A stretch of 22,013 nucleotides of DNA from JBFXDI01 sp050181295 (lineage in GTDB: Bacteria; Pseudomonadota; Alphaproteobacteria; Rhizobiales; Aestuariivirgaceae): NCBI GenBank assembly GCA_050181295.1, contig JBFXDI010000065.1, positions 1-22,013 on the forward strand, in the 5' to 3' direction. A model generated the notes under the pieces. That model saw nothing but the letters and a program-made list of their open reading frames with translations, made no database searches and was not told the origin of the DNA. Below, piece after piece: positions 8,317 through 17,769 of the stretch. The translations under genes and the position numbers were made by a program. Position 1 is the first letter of the stretch; each line of letters starts with the position of its first letter.

Positions 8317-8811
8317 TCAATCCTTCGGTGGGTCGGGAAGCTCCGGGTCCGTCGCCGATGTCTTCTTCGGCTTGAAGGGAGCCATGGCGGCCCGTGCGAG
8401 CGCGTCGGCCCGCTCGTTCTCGGGATGCCCGGCATGACCCTTGATCCAGTGCCAGGTGATCTCGTGGGTCTTGAGCGCCTCCTCCAGCCGCTGCCAGAGC
8501 TCGGCGTTCTTGACGGGCTTCTTCTCGGCCGTGCGCCAGCCGTTGCGCTTCCAGCCGTGGATCCACTGCGTGATCCCCTGCCGCAGATATTGCGAATCGG
8601 TGTGGAGGTCGACACGGGCCGGCCGCTTGAGCGCCTCGAGCGCGGAGATGGCCGCCATCATCTCCATGCGGTTGTTGGTGGTGTCGGCCTCACCGCCCGA
8701 AAGCTCCTTCTCGACCGCGCCATAGCGCAGGATCGCGCCCCAGCCGCCCGGCCCCGGATTTCCGGAGCAGGCGCCGTCGGTGAAGATCTCGACGTTTCTG
8801 ACGCCCGTCAC
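8317..8811 (-). CDS. rnhA: Ribonuclease HI
   Basis: RNase HI cleaves the RNA strand of RNA-DNA hybrids, removing primers and R-loops. It has 164 residues. The motif FTDGACSGNPGPGGWG opens the protein, and the two-metal active-site residues are present as D12, E50 (NRMEM), D72 (HTDSQY) and D136, with the catalytic histidine H126 in KGHAGHPENERAD. The C-terminal ~20 residues are a Pro/Lys-rich tail beyond the fold. The start codon is GTG, and its first bases form GTGA with the stop of ispH, a 4-nt overlap showing translational coupling. Confidence 0.96.
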   Translation of the reverse strand: MTGVRNVEIFTDGACSGNPGPGGWGAILRYGAVEKELSGGEADTTNNRMEMMAAISALEALKRPARVDLHTDSQYLRQGITQWIHGWKRNGWRTAEKKPVKNAELWQRLEEALKTHEITWHWIKGHAGHPENERADALARAAMAPFKPKKTSATDPELPDPPKD

Positions 8812-9791
8812 GCGCGGGCGGCGGCGACCGGACGGGTGGTCTCGGGCCGGAGCTCGCGCGGGAGCTTGAAGGAGACGGATTCATCGCGCGTGCGCACGGT
8901 CTCGACAGTCACCTCGAAGCGCTCCTCGAAGGCCTGCACGACCTCCGTCACCAGCACTTCCGGAGCGGAGGCGCCGGCAGTGATGCCGACTGTCTTGATG
9001 CCCTCGCACTTGCTCCAGTCGATCTCCTCGGCGCGCTGCACAAGTGCGGAGTAGCCGCAGCCGGATTTCAGCGCCACCTCGACCAGACGGCGCGAGTTGG
9101 ACGAGTTGGGCGCGCCCACCACCAGCACCATGTCGCAGCGGGGCGCTATCTCCTTCACCACCTCCTGCCGGTTGGTGGTGGCGTAGCAGATGTCCTGCTT
9201 GTAGGGCCCGTTGATGCGCGGGAAGCGCTCCTTCAGGATCTCGATGATCTCGTGCGTGTCGTCGACCGAGAGCGTGGTCTGGGTGATGTAGGCGAGCTTC
9301 TCGGGGTCGCGCGGGGTGAACGAGCGCGCCTCCTCCTCCGTCTCGATGAGCGTGATGGCGCCCTGTGGTAGCTGCCCCATGGTGCCGATCACCTCGGGAT
9401 GCCCGGAATGGCCGATGAGTGCTATCTCGTAGCCGTCCTCGTGGTGGCGCGCGGCCTCCATGTGGACCTTGGAGACGAGGGGGCAGGTGGCGTCGAGGTA
9501 GAAGAGGTTGCGGCGGACCGCCTCGCCCGGCACCGATTTCGGCACGCCATGGGCGGAGAAGATGACGGGATGGTCGCCGTCCGGCACCTCGTCCAGCTCT
9601 TCAACGAAGATCGCGCCCTTGCGCTTCAGATCCTCCACCACGTAGCGGTTGTGGACGATCTCGTGGCGCACATAAACGGGCTTGCCGTAGCGGGCGAGCG
9701 CCTTCTCCACGATGTCGATGGCGCGCACGACGCCGGCGCAGAACCCGCGCGGGGCTGCGAGGATAAGGTGCAATTGCGGCTTGGCGGCCAT
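8808..9791 (-). CDS. ispH: 4-hydroxy-3-methylbut-2-enyl diphosphate reductase
   Basis: IspH (LytB) is the last enzyme of the MEP isoprenoid pathway. It reduces HMBPP to isopentenyl and dimethylallyl diphosphate with a 4Fe-4S cluster in the cytosol. It has 327 residues. The three cluster cysteines are C18 (PRGFCAGV), C103 (DATCPL) and C202 (DICYATTNRQ). The catalytic glutamate is E133 in GHPEVIGTMGQ, and the SSNS substrate-binding motif is intact (PNSSNSRRL). GGAG precedes the ATG at about 9 nt. It starts an operon with rnhA. A homoserine kinase gene (thrB) is often found between these two in related genomes but is absent here. Confidence 0.97.
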   Translation of the reverse strand: MAAKPQLHLILAAPRGFCAGVVRAIDIVEKALARYGKPVYVRHEIVHNRYVVEDLKRKGAIFVEELDEVPDGDHPVIFSAHGVPKSVPGEAVRRNLFYLDATCPLVSKVHMEAARHHEDGYEIALIGHSGHPEVIGTMGQLPQGAITLIETEEEARSFTPRDPEKLAYITQTTLSVDDTHEIIEILKERFPRINGPYKQDICYATTNRQEVVKEIAPRCDMVLVVGAPNSSNSRRLVEVALKSGCGYSALVQRAEEIDWSKCEGIKTVGITAGASAPEVLVTEVVQAFEERFEVTVETVRTRDESVSFKLPRELRPETTRPVAAARA

Positions 9792-10163
9792 TCTTCAAGG
9801 CTCCGAAGCTGGATTTTTCAGGCCTTACATGGGCCTTGCTGCGCCGCAATGTCAAGGTTGCGGGCCTTGGCCGAGGTTAATCGGACGGCCGGAAAGCGGG
9901 AAATTCCGGGGCCGCGGGCCCGGCCCCTGCGGCGCCATGACATCCATCCCGGCGCCGGCCGAGGCATAAGTTCTCAAGCGCCGGTCAGCTTCGACCGGCA
10001 GGCACCTGCGGGCCGGCTCCGGACACCATCGAAGGACTTAGGCCGCATCCTGAAGCGGCTGTTCTTTCGTTTCCGCAAAGGCGTGTCGCGCCCGCCCTGT
10101 CTACCGGCCAGGCGGATGCGCCACTATCTTATGCTCTGTCCTCCTCATGTCGACGGGCGAGCC
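9792..10163. other. 372-nt divergent spacer with two GC-rich dyads
   Basis: No gene is evident here. It holds the possible ispH promoter and two inverted repeats: GGGGCC (9908-9913) with GGCCCC (9922-9927), and a perfect 7-bp dyad GCCGGTC (9980-9986), loop AGCTTC, GACCGGC (9993-9999). The latter lies about 165 nt before the PPOX gene and could be an operator or a leader hairpin. I found no convincing promoter for the PPOX gene. Confidence 0.5.
9824..9856 (-). promoter_or_regulatory. Possible promoter for ispH
   Basis: On the minus strand CTTGACA (9856-9850) is a perfect -35 box. The best AT-containing hexamer downstream, TGTAAG at 9829-9824, is 20 nt away, which is longer than ideal, and no good -10 exists at 16-18 nt. 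The box is 59 nt or more upstream of the ispH start codon, a sensible position, but the assignment is weak. Confidence 0.3.
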
Positions 10164-10811
10164 ATGGACAGCGAGCGCACCCATTCCAGCGACATCGGCT
10201 TCACGCCGACGGTCAAGGCCATCCAGATGCGGAAGGGCTCGCGCAGCCCCGGCGGCGGCATGGAGATCGATGGCGCCTGGCAAACCTATGTTACCCCGCC
10301 GCTCGCTTCCTTCCTTGCCGAGCAGCGCAGCGCGTTCCTCGCCACCGTCAATGCCGAGGGCCAGCCCTATATCCAGCATCGGGGCGGACCGCCGGGGTTC
10401 CTGAAGGCCCTGGACGAGAAGACCATCGCCTTTGCCGACTTCGCCGGCAACCGGCAGTACATCACGCAGGGCAATCTCGCGGACAACCCGAAGGCTTTCC
10501 TCTTCCTCATCGACTACATGCGTCGGCGGCGCATCAAGGTCTGGGGCCAGGCGCGGGTGGTGGAGGGGGATCCCGAGCTCGTGCGACGGCTCATGCCGGA
10601 AGGCTACCGGGCTCGGCCCGAGCAGGCGATCCTCTTTACGGTCCAGGCCTGGGACGTGAACTGCCAGCAGCATATCCCACAGCGCTTCGATGCGGAGGAC
10701 GTCGCGGCCGCGCTCGAGAAGCGGGACAGACGCATCGCCGAGCTCGAGGCGGAGCTTGCGCGGCTCAAGGGAGCCGTGCCGGAGACGCATGTCGGCCCGG
10801 CTTCTTCCTGA
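10164..10811 (+). CDS. PPOX-class FMN-binding flavoprotein (pyridoxamine oxidase family)
   Basis: This protein has the split beta-barrel fold of the pyridoxamine 5'-phosphate oxidase family, which binds FMN or similar cofactors; its substrate is unknown. It has 215 residues. The core runs from about residue 40 to 170 and contains the family phrase RSAFLATVNAEGQPYIQHRGGPPGF, followed by FADFAGNRQYITQGN. A charged C-terminal helix (about 178-203, with IAELEAELARLKG) looks like a coiled coil for dimer formation. Many relatives are annotated as general-stress or nitroreductase-like proteins. I chose the ATG at 10164; an ATG at 10128 in the same frame is possible, and neither has a strong ribosome site. 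It stands alone, followed only 12 nt later by the gcv promoter region. Confidence 0.8.
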   Translation: MDSERTHSSDIGFTPTVKAIQMRKGSRSPGGGMEIDGAWQTYVTPPLASFLAEQRSAFLATVNAEGQPYIQHRGGPPGFLKALDEKTIAFADFAGNRQYITQGNLADNPKAFLFLIDYMRRRRIKVWGQARVVEGDPELVRRLMPEGYRARPEQAILFTVQAWDVNCQQHIPQRFDAEDVAAALEKRDRRIAELEAELARLKGAVPETHVGPASS

Positions 10812-10823
10812 GCCCTTGCACGG

Positions 10824-10852
10824 CTTGACTTGGGCGGTCGGATGGCTACTTT
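10824..10852 (+). promoter_or_regulatory. Candidate promoter of the gcv operon
   Basis: TTGACT (10825-10830, in CTTGAC context) and TACTTT (10847-10852) are separated by 16 nt. This places transcription start near 10859, just before the first glycine aptamer, which is exactly where a riboswitch-controlled leader should begin. Confidence 0.6.
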
Positions 10853-10869
10853 GGCGCCGCTTGCGTAAG

Positions 10870-11065
10870 CGAGCGCGCGGGAGAGACCGGGCCTTCAGAA
10901 GCCCGGCGCCGAAGGAGCAACCGCCCCGGAAACTCTCAGGCACCAGGGACCGCGCGTTCGGCCACACTCTGGAGAGCAGCGGAGAGAAATCCGCTCACCG
11001 AAGGGGGTAAGCCCGGCGACAGGGTTCCGCCGTGCGAAATCTCTCAGGTCCGCCGACAGAGGGGG
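10870..11065 (+). promoter_or_regulatory. Tandem glycine riboswitch
   Basis: Two successive glycine aptamers are visible. The first (about 10873-10956) is closed by GCGCGC/GCGCG, with core elements GGGAGAGACC, CGCCGAAGGAGCAA and AAACTCTCAGGCACCAGGGACC. The second (about 10967-11061) is closed by CTCTG (10967-10971) and CAGAG (11057-11061), with cores GGAGAGC, CACCGAAGGGGGTAA and AAATCTCTCAGG. These are the hallmark conserved blocks of the gcvT RNA family. It sits directly ahead of gcvT, where binding of glycine is known to turn on the glycine cleavage operon. The control step here is not proven. Confidence 0.95.
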
Positions 11066-11070
11066 TGCAT

Positions 11071-11090
11071 CCGGTTCGTCACCGGGTGAC
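11071..11090 (+). promoter_or_regulatory. Alternative small hairpins after the riboswitch (possible expression platform)
   Basis: CCGGT (11071-11075) can pair with ACCGG (11081-11085). GTCA (11078-11081) can pair with TGAC (11087-11090). The two are mutually exclusive. No U-run follows, so a classical terminator is unlikely; control of translation initiation at the start codon downstream is the better guess. Confidence 0.35.
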
Positions 11091-11118
11091 GTCCCATGAC
11101 TGTCCTCGGAGAGAGTGC

Positions 11119-12258
11119 TTGGCAACCGCAGCTGATGCGACACCCCTGAAACGCACCCCGCTTCACGCGCTGCATCTCGATCTCGGCGCCCGCATGGTCC
11201 CCTTCGCCGGCTACGACATGCCGGTGCAGTATCCGACCGGCATCATGGCCGAGCATCTGCACACGCGGGCCTCGGCCGGCCTTTTCGACGTCTCCCACAT
11301 GGGCCAGGCGATGGTCTCCGGTCCCTCGCACGAGGCGACGGCACAAGCGCTGGAAGCCCTGATGCCGGCCGACATTCTGGGGCTCGGGCGGGGGCGCATG
11401 CGCTACAGCCAGCTCACCAACGCGCAAGGCGGCATTCTTGACGACCTGATGGTCACGCGCTCGCCCTCGGACGCCGACGACGGCGCCCTGATGCTGATCG
11501 TGAACGCGGCCTGCAAGGATGCGGATTTCGCGTGGATCGCAAAACATCTGCCTGCGGATGTTTCCCTTCATCCCATGCCGGAGCGTGCGCTGCTCGCGCT
11601 CCAGGGCCCGAAGGCCGCCGAGGCGCTGGCGCGGCATTGCCCGAAGGCTGCCGATCTTGCGTTCATGACTGCGGCCAGCGCCGAGTTCGACGGCATGGAC
11701 TGCCATGTGTCGCGCTCGGGCTATACCGGCGAGGACGGCTTCGAAATTTCCATGAACGAAGCACGGGCCGAAGCCTTTGCGAGGGCGCTGCTCGCCGAGC
11801 CGGAGGTGAAGCCCATCGGTCTCGGCGCGCGCGATTCGCTCAGACTCGAGGCGGGCCTCTGCCTCTACGGCCACGACATCGACGAGACGACGAGCCCCAT
11901 CGAGGCGGGTCTCCAATGGTCGATCGGCAAGCGCCGGCGCGAGGAGGGCGGTTTCCCCGGCGCGGATCGAATCCGGCGCGAGGTCGTTTCCGGTCCGGCG
12001 CGAAAGCGCGTCGGCCTCAAGCCTGACGGCCGCCAGCCGGTGCGCGAGGGTTCCGACATCCAGTCGCGCGACGGTCGCGCGATCGGCGCCGTCACCTCTG
12101 GCGGCTTCGGGCCGAGCGTCGGCGCTCCCGTCGCCATGGGCTATGTCGAGGCGGCTCTCGCGGCGCCTGATACCGAGGTCGATGTCCTCGTGCGCGGCAA
12201 GCCCGTGCCCGGCCGCATCGTCGCCATGCCCTTCCATCCCCACGCCTACAAACGCTGA
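11119..12258 (+). CDS. gcvT: Glycine cleavage system T protein (aminomethyltransferase)
   Basis: GcvT takes the aminomethyl group from lipoyl-H protein, releasing ammonia and making 5,10-methylene-tetrahydrofolate. It has 379 residues. Recognisable blocks are LKRTPLHALH...GARMVPFAGYDMPVQY near the N-terminus, FDVSHMGQ, ANAQGGILDDL-type folate-site segments, SRSGYTGEDGFEI, GLGARDSLRLEAGLCLYG and the C-terminal GxVTSGGFGPSV. The start appears to be TTG at 11119, preceded by GGAGAG at 5 nt. No ATG lies in frame between the riboswitch and the first conserved residues, while the upstream ATG in frame at 11032 is inside the second aptamer. It is followed 18 nt later by gcvH. Confidence 0.95.
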   Translation: MATAADATPLKRTPLHALHLDLGARMVPFAGYDMPVQYPTGIMAEHLHTRASAGLFDVSHMGQAMVSGPSHEATAQALEALMPADILGLGRGRMRYSQLTNAQGGILDDLMVTRSPSDADDGALMLIVNAACKDADFAWIAKHLPADVSLHPMPERALLALQGPKAAEALARHCPKAADLAFMTAASAEFDGMDCHVSRSGYTGEDGFEISMNEARAEAFARALLAEPEVKPIGLGARDSLRLEAGLCLYGHDIDETTSPIEAGLQWSIGKRRREEGGFPGADRIRREVVSGPARKRVGLKPDGRQPVREGSDIQSRDGRAIGAVTSGGFGPSVGAPVAMGYVEAALAAPDTEVDVLVRGKPVPGRIVAMPFHPHAYKR

Positions 12259-12276
12259 AAATCCGGAGACGCCTGA

Positions 12277-12654
12277 ATGAGCACGCTGCATTTCTCGAAA
12301 GACCACGAATGGATCAAGGTCGATGGCGACATCGCCACCGTCGGCATCACCAACCACGCGCAGGAGCAGCTTGGGGACGTGGTGTTCGTCGAGCTGCCCG
12401 AGGTCGGGAAGGCGCTGTCGAAGGGGGACGAGGCGGCGGTGGTCGAGTCGGTGAAGGCGGCGAGCGAGGTCTATGCGCCGCTTTCGGGCGAGGTGATCGA
12501 AGTGAACGAGGCCATAGCCTCCGAGCCCGGCAAGGTGAACGCGGACGCGGAAGGCGGCGCCTGGTTCGTGAAGCTCCGCATCAAGAACAAGGCCGAGCTT
12601 GAAGGCCTTCTCGACCGCGCGGGCTACGACGCCTTCGTCGCCGAGCAGGGGTAG
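12277..12654 (+). CDS. gcvH: Glycine cleavage system H protein
   Basis: H protein carries the lipoyl arm that shuttles the aminomethyl intermediate between the P, T and L proteins. It has 125 residues, the normal size. The lipoylated lysine is K60 in VESVKAASEVYAP, followed by GEVIEVNEAIASEPGKVN, the family signature. The start ATG has GGAG 8 nt upstream. A REP-like element of about 65 nt follows before gcvP. Confidence 0.97.
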   Translation: MSTLHFSKDHEWIKVDGDIATVGITNHAQEQLGDVVFVELPEVGKALSKGDEAAVVESVKAASEVYAPLSGEVIEVNEAIASEPGKVNADAEGGAWFVKLRIKNKAELEGLLDRAGYDAFVAEQG

Positions 12655-12662
12655 CAGCGTTT

Positions 12663-12727
12663 CGTCCTTCGACGGGCTCAGGACGAGGCCGTACAATCCC
12701 TCATGCTGAGCCTGTCGAAGCATGAGG
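12663..12727. repeat. Intra-operon extragenic palindrome between gcvH and gcvP
   Basis: CTTCGACGGGCTCAG (12667-12681) and CTGAGCCTGTCGAAG (12706-12720) are complementary over 15 nt with one G-T mismatch. Each arm also makes its own hairpin: CGTCCT/AGGACG (12663-12668/12680-12685) and CCTCATGC/GCATGAGG (12699-12706/12720-12727). Sequences of this type are scattered in many alphaproteobacterial genomes. Confidence 0.85.
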
Positions 12728-12757
12728 CCGGTAAGATCGTTAGGTAGCGAGCATTCC

Positions 12758-15664
<2,907 letters not shown>

Positions 15665-15700
15665 CTGACAGGATTGTGGCCCGCCGCCACGCTTTCTCTT

Positions 15701-15790
15701 CGTCATTCCTGCGGAAGCAGGAATCCCCTGGTGAGCTGCCGCGAGCGGGAAGGCTTCAGGGGATGCCAGCTTCCGCCGGCGACGGTGGAA
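15701..15790. repeat. Extragenic palindromic element
   Basis: ATTCCTGC (15705-15712), loop GGAA, GCAGGAAT (15717-15724) form a perfect 8-bp hairpin in the context CGTCATTCC...GGAATCC, typical of the same dispersed family as at 7041-7115. A second, degraded arm follows near 15755-15785. It lies 37 nt past the gcvP stop. Confidence 0.7.
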
Positions 15791-15817
15791 CAAGGTGAGA
15801 CAGCAAGTCATTGCAAC

Positions 15818-15925
15818 ACCTCCCCCTTGGGGGAGGTCGCTGCGCGCTGGCGCGGAGCGGGTGGGGACCTTCATGCAGCGCGCTCTCTCACCCCACCCCT
15901 TCCCCTCCCCCTCAAGGGGAGGGGT
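15818..15925. repeat. Composite GC-rich palindromic repeat
   Basis: This has two strong stems: ACCTCCCCC-TT-GGGGGAGGT (15818-15837) and CCCCTCCCC (15902-15910), loop CTCAA, GGGGAGGGG (15916-15924). The stretch between is the GC-rich spacer usual in this dispersed family. The second stem matches the one at 21954-21976 apart from loop bases. It ends 5 nt from the stop of the minus-strand gene at 15930, and so may terminate transcription from both sides. Confidence 0.75.
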
Positions 15926-15929
15926 GCAT

Positions 15930-16907
15930 TCACGCCTTGCCGTCCAACCCGAGCGCGCGGCGGCCGTTGCTCGAGAACATGGCGAGGAACGCCTCGCGCG
16001 AGAGGAAACCCTTCAGCCGCTCGCCCATCTCCGCCGCATAGGCGATGGTGCCCTCCGGGAAGGGATCGCTCGACACCTGCCCGAAGTCGGTCGAGAGCAG
16101 CACCTGCTCGGGGCCCGTCACCTTGACCGCGTTCACATAGTCCTCGATCGGCACGCCGTCCTGCGTGTGGACCGCGAAGCAGTGCTCGGCGAAAACCTCC
16201 GGCCGCTTCATCAGCGCCTTCTGGTCCTGATCCGAGAGCCGGATCGAGGGGTAATGCGGATGCGTCAGGATGATGCGGTGGATGCCGATCTCGAGCGCCA
16301 GCGGCACGAGCTTCTTCACCTCATCGGCATGGAGGTGCCCGGTCGCGAGGATTGAGCGGTTGCGCGCGATCGCTTCCAGCGTCCCGATCAGTTCGGGCAC
16401 CGGCCGTCCGGCCTCGTCGAACACGACGACCGGCTCGTCGGGCTTCACGTCGGCGGCAGGCGCCGCATGGTCGTCCTCCCCGTGCGTGCAGCACCCCGAC
16501 CACCGCGGGTCGAAGCCAAAACCGTGCACGCGGATATGGGAGGCGGCGTGCACCGTCGGCATCCAGACGACGAAGGGGGTCAGGTCGGGCGCTTCGCTCG
16601 CCACATCCGCACGGTTGCCGGAGCGCGCGCCTTCGACGGCCTCGGGGTTGAGGCCGCCCACATAGCGGTTGAGCACCACCCCGCCGAGGAAGTTGGCGCC
16701 GAAGCGGGCGCGCGCCAGCGCCGCGAGCGGGGTGGTCGGATAGGTGTGGTTCTTGAGCACCAGCGTCGCGCCGAAGGGCTGGGCCACATCGGCGAGCGTC
16801 TTGACGTCGTAGCGCCTGACGATGAGCTCCGGCCCGACATGATAGTGCGTGTCGACAACGCCCGCCGCCTTCAGCTCCTCCTTGAGCGCGGTTGCGGGGT
16901 CGGTCAT
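15930..16907 (-). CDS. DUF6282 family amidohydrolase-like protein
   Basis: This is a probable metal-dependent hydrolase of unknown substrate. The 325-residue protein opens with VVDTHYHVGPE (D19, H21, H23), the HxH of the amidohydrolase barrel. Further candidate ligands are in ATGHLHADE, LTHPHYPS and LLSTDFG near the C-terminal half, giving the usual His/His/Asp pattern. A Cys-Cys-Thr-His segment (SGCCTHGEDDH) in the middle is noteworthy. The match to DUF6282 is from memory of the family phrase DTHYHVGPE and is not checked. It begins 1 nt after the stop of the SDR gene (TGA-C-ATG), so the two are coupled, and is the last gene of the five-gene minus-strand run. Confidence 0.8.
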   Translation of the reverse strand: MTDPATALKEELKAAGVVDTHYHVGPELIVRRYDVKTLADVAQPFGATLVLKNHTYPTTPLAALARARFGANFLGGVVLNRYVGGLNPEAVEGARSGNRADVASEAPDLTPFVVWMPTVHAASHIRVHGFGFDPRWSGCCTHGEDDHAAPAADVKPDEPVVVFDEAGRPVPELIGTLEAIARNRSILATGHLHADEVKKLVPLALEIGIHRIILTHPHYPSIRLSDQDQKALMKRPEVFAEHCFAVHTQDGVPIEDYVNAVKVTGPEQVLLSTDFGQVSSDPFPEGTIAYAAEMGERLKGFLSREAFLAMFSSNGRRALGLDGKA

Positions 16908-16908
16908 G

Positions 16909-17769
16909 TCAGGCGTCCTCCTTGAAGCGCGCCGAAAGGGCGAGCCAGTCGCTCGTCGGCGTGAAGCCGAGCGTGTCGCGCGCCCGCCGGCCGTCGAAGA
17001 TGGAGGCGCGGGGATTGGCGGCGTAGAATCCGGGGTCGCGGATCTCAGGCAGCCGGCCGAGCGAGCGTTTCAGCCATTCGAGCGTCGGCTCCTCGTGGGC
17101 GCTGTCGGCGGCGGTGATGAAGAAGGTGCCGTTCGTTCCTTCGGGCGCCTCGAGCGCGCAGCGGAAGGCGCGGCCCGCATCGTCGGGATCGACATAGTAG
17201 AAAAGCCAGCGCGAGCCCGTCTCGCGATGCTTCCGCACGAGGGTGGCGTTGCTCGGGAACATGACCACCATGGGACGCAGCGTGATGACGTCGAAGTTTT
17301 CTGCGACGAAGGAGGCTGCCGCGGCTTCCGCCATCCGCTTGCTGATGCCATAGGCGTGGCGGGGCTTGAGCGGATGGTCCTCGTCCACGGGAAGATAGAG
17401 GGGCGGGAAGTCGGGCCGCGCCTCCCCGAGCCCCGTGGCGGTGACGCTGGAGGCGAGGACGACGCGCCGTGCGCCCGCGTCCTGCGCGGCCTGCAGCACG
17501 CCGAAGGTGCCGAGCGCGTTGACGCGCACATAGTCTTCCGGCGCTGCCGGCGTGTCGAGGTCGAGGCCCGCGAGATGCACCACGGCGTCCACCCCTTGAA
17601 GCGCGCGCCTCAGGTCAACCGGATCAAGAATGTCGACGGCGACGCCCGGCGTGCGTTCGGGCAGGGCGCGGTCGAGCACGCGCACCTCGCAACAGCCCTT
17701 GAGCGCCTTGATGACGTGGCGGCCGAGCCGGCCGGCGCCCCCCGTCACGGCGACGCGGGCGTATTTCAT
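16909..17769 (-). CDS. NAD-dependent epimerase/dehydratase (extended SDR)
   Basis: This oxidoreductase of the extended short-chain dehydrogenase family has 286 residues. The dinucleotide motif VTGGAGRLG starts at residue 8, and the active site pairs ASSVT (107-110) with YGISK (Y140, K144). The overall look recalls uronate dehydrogenase and sugar-nucleotide epimerases. The substrate cannot be assigned. The ATG at 17769 overlaps the agmatinase-family stop by 4 nt (ATGA). A longer open frame upstream is only a shadow of that gene. The TGA is 1 nt before the next start codon. Confidence 0.88.
   Translation of the reverse strand: MKYARVAVTGGAGRLGRHVIKALKGCCEVRVLDRALPERTPGVAVDILDPVDLRRALQGVDAVVHLAGLDLDTPAAPEDYVRVNALGTFGVLQAAQDAGARRVVLASSVTATGLGEARPDFPPLYLPVDEDHPLKPRHAYGISKRMAEAAAASFVAENFDVITLRPMVVMFPSNATLVRKHRETGSRWLFYYVDPDDAGRAFRCALEAPEGTNGTFFITAADSAHEEPTLEWLKRSLGRLPEIRDPGFYAANPRASIFDGRRARDTLGFTPTSDWLALSARFKEDA

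Noticed and set aside
7438..9054. Plus-strand frame of 538 codons opposite rnhA, ispH and the membrane protein
   Set aside because: It runs antisense through three real genes with clear motifs.
11096..11149. 17-codon ATG frame as a leader peptide gene
   Set aside because: It has no ribosome site and no glycine run. It is kept only as part of the riboswitch observation.
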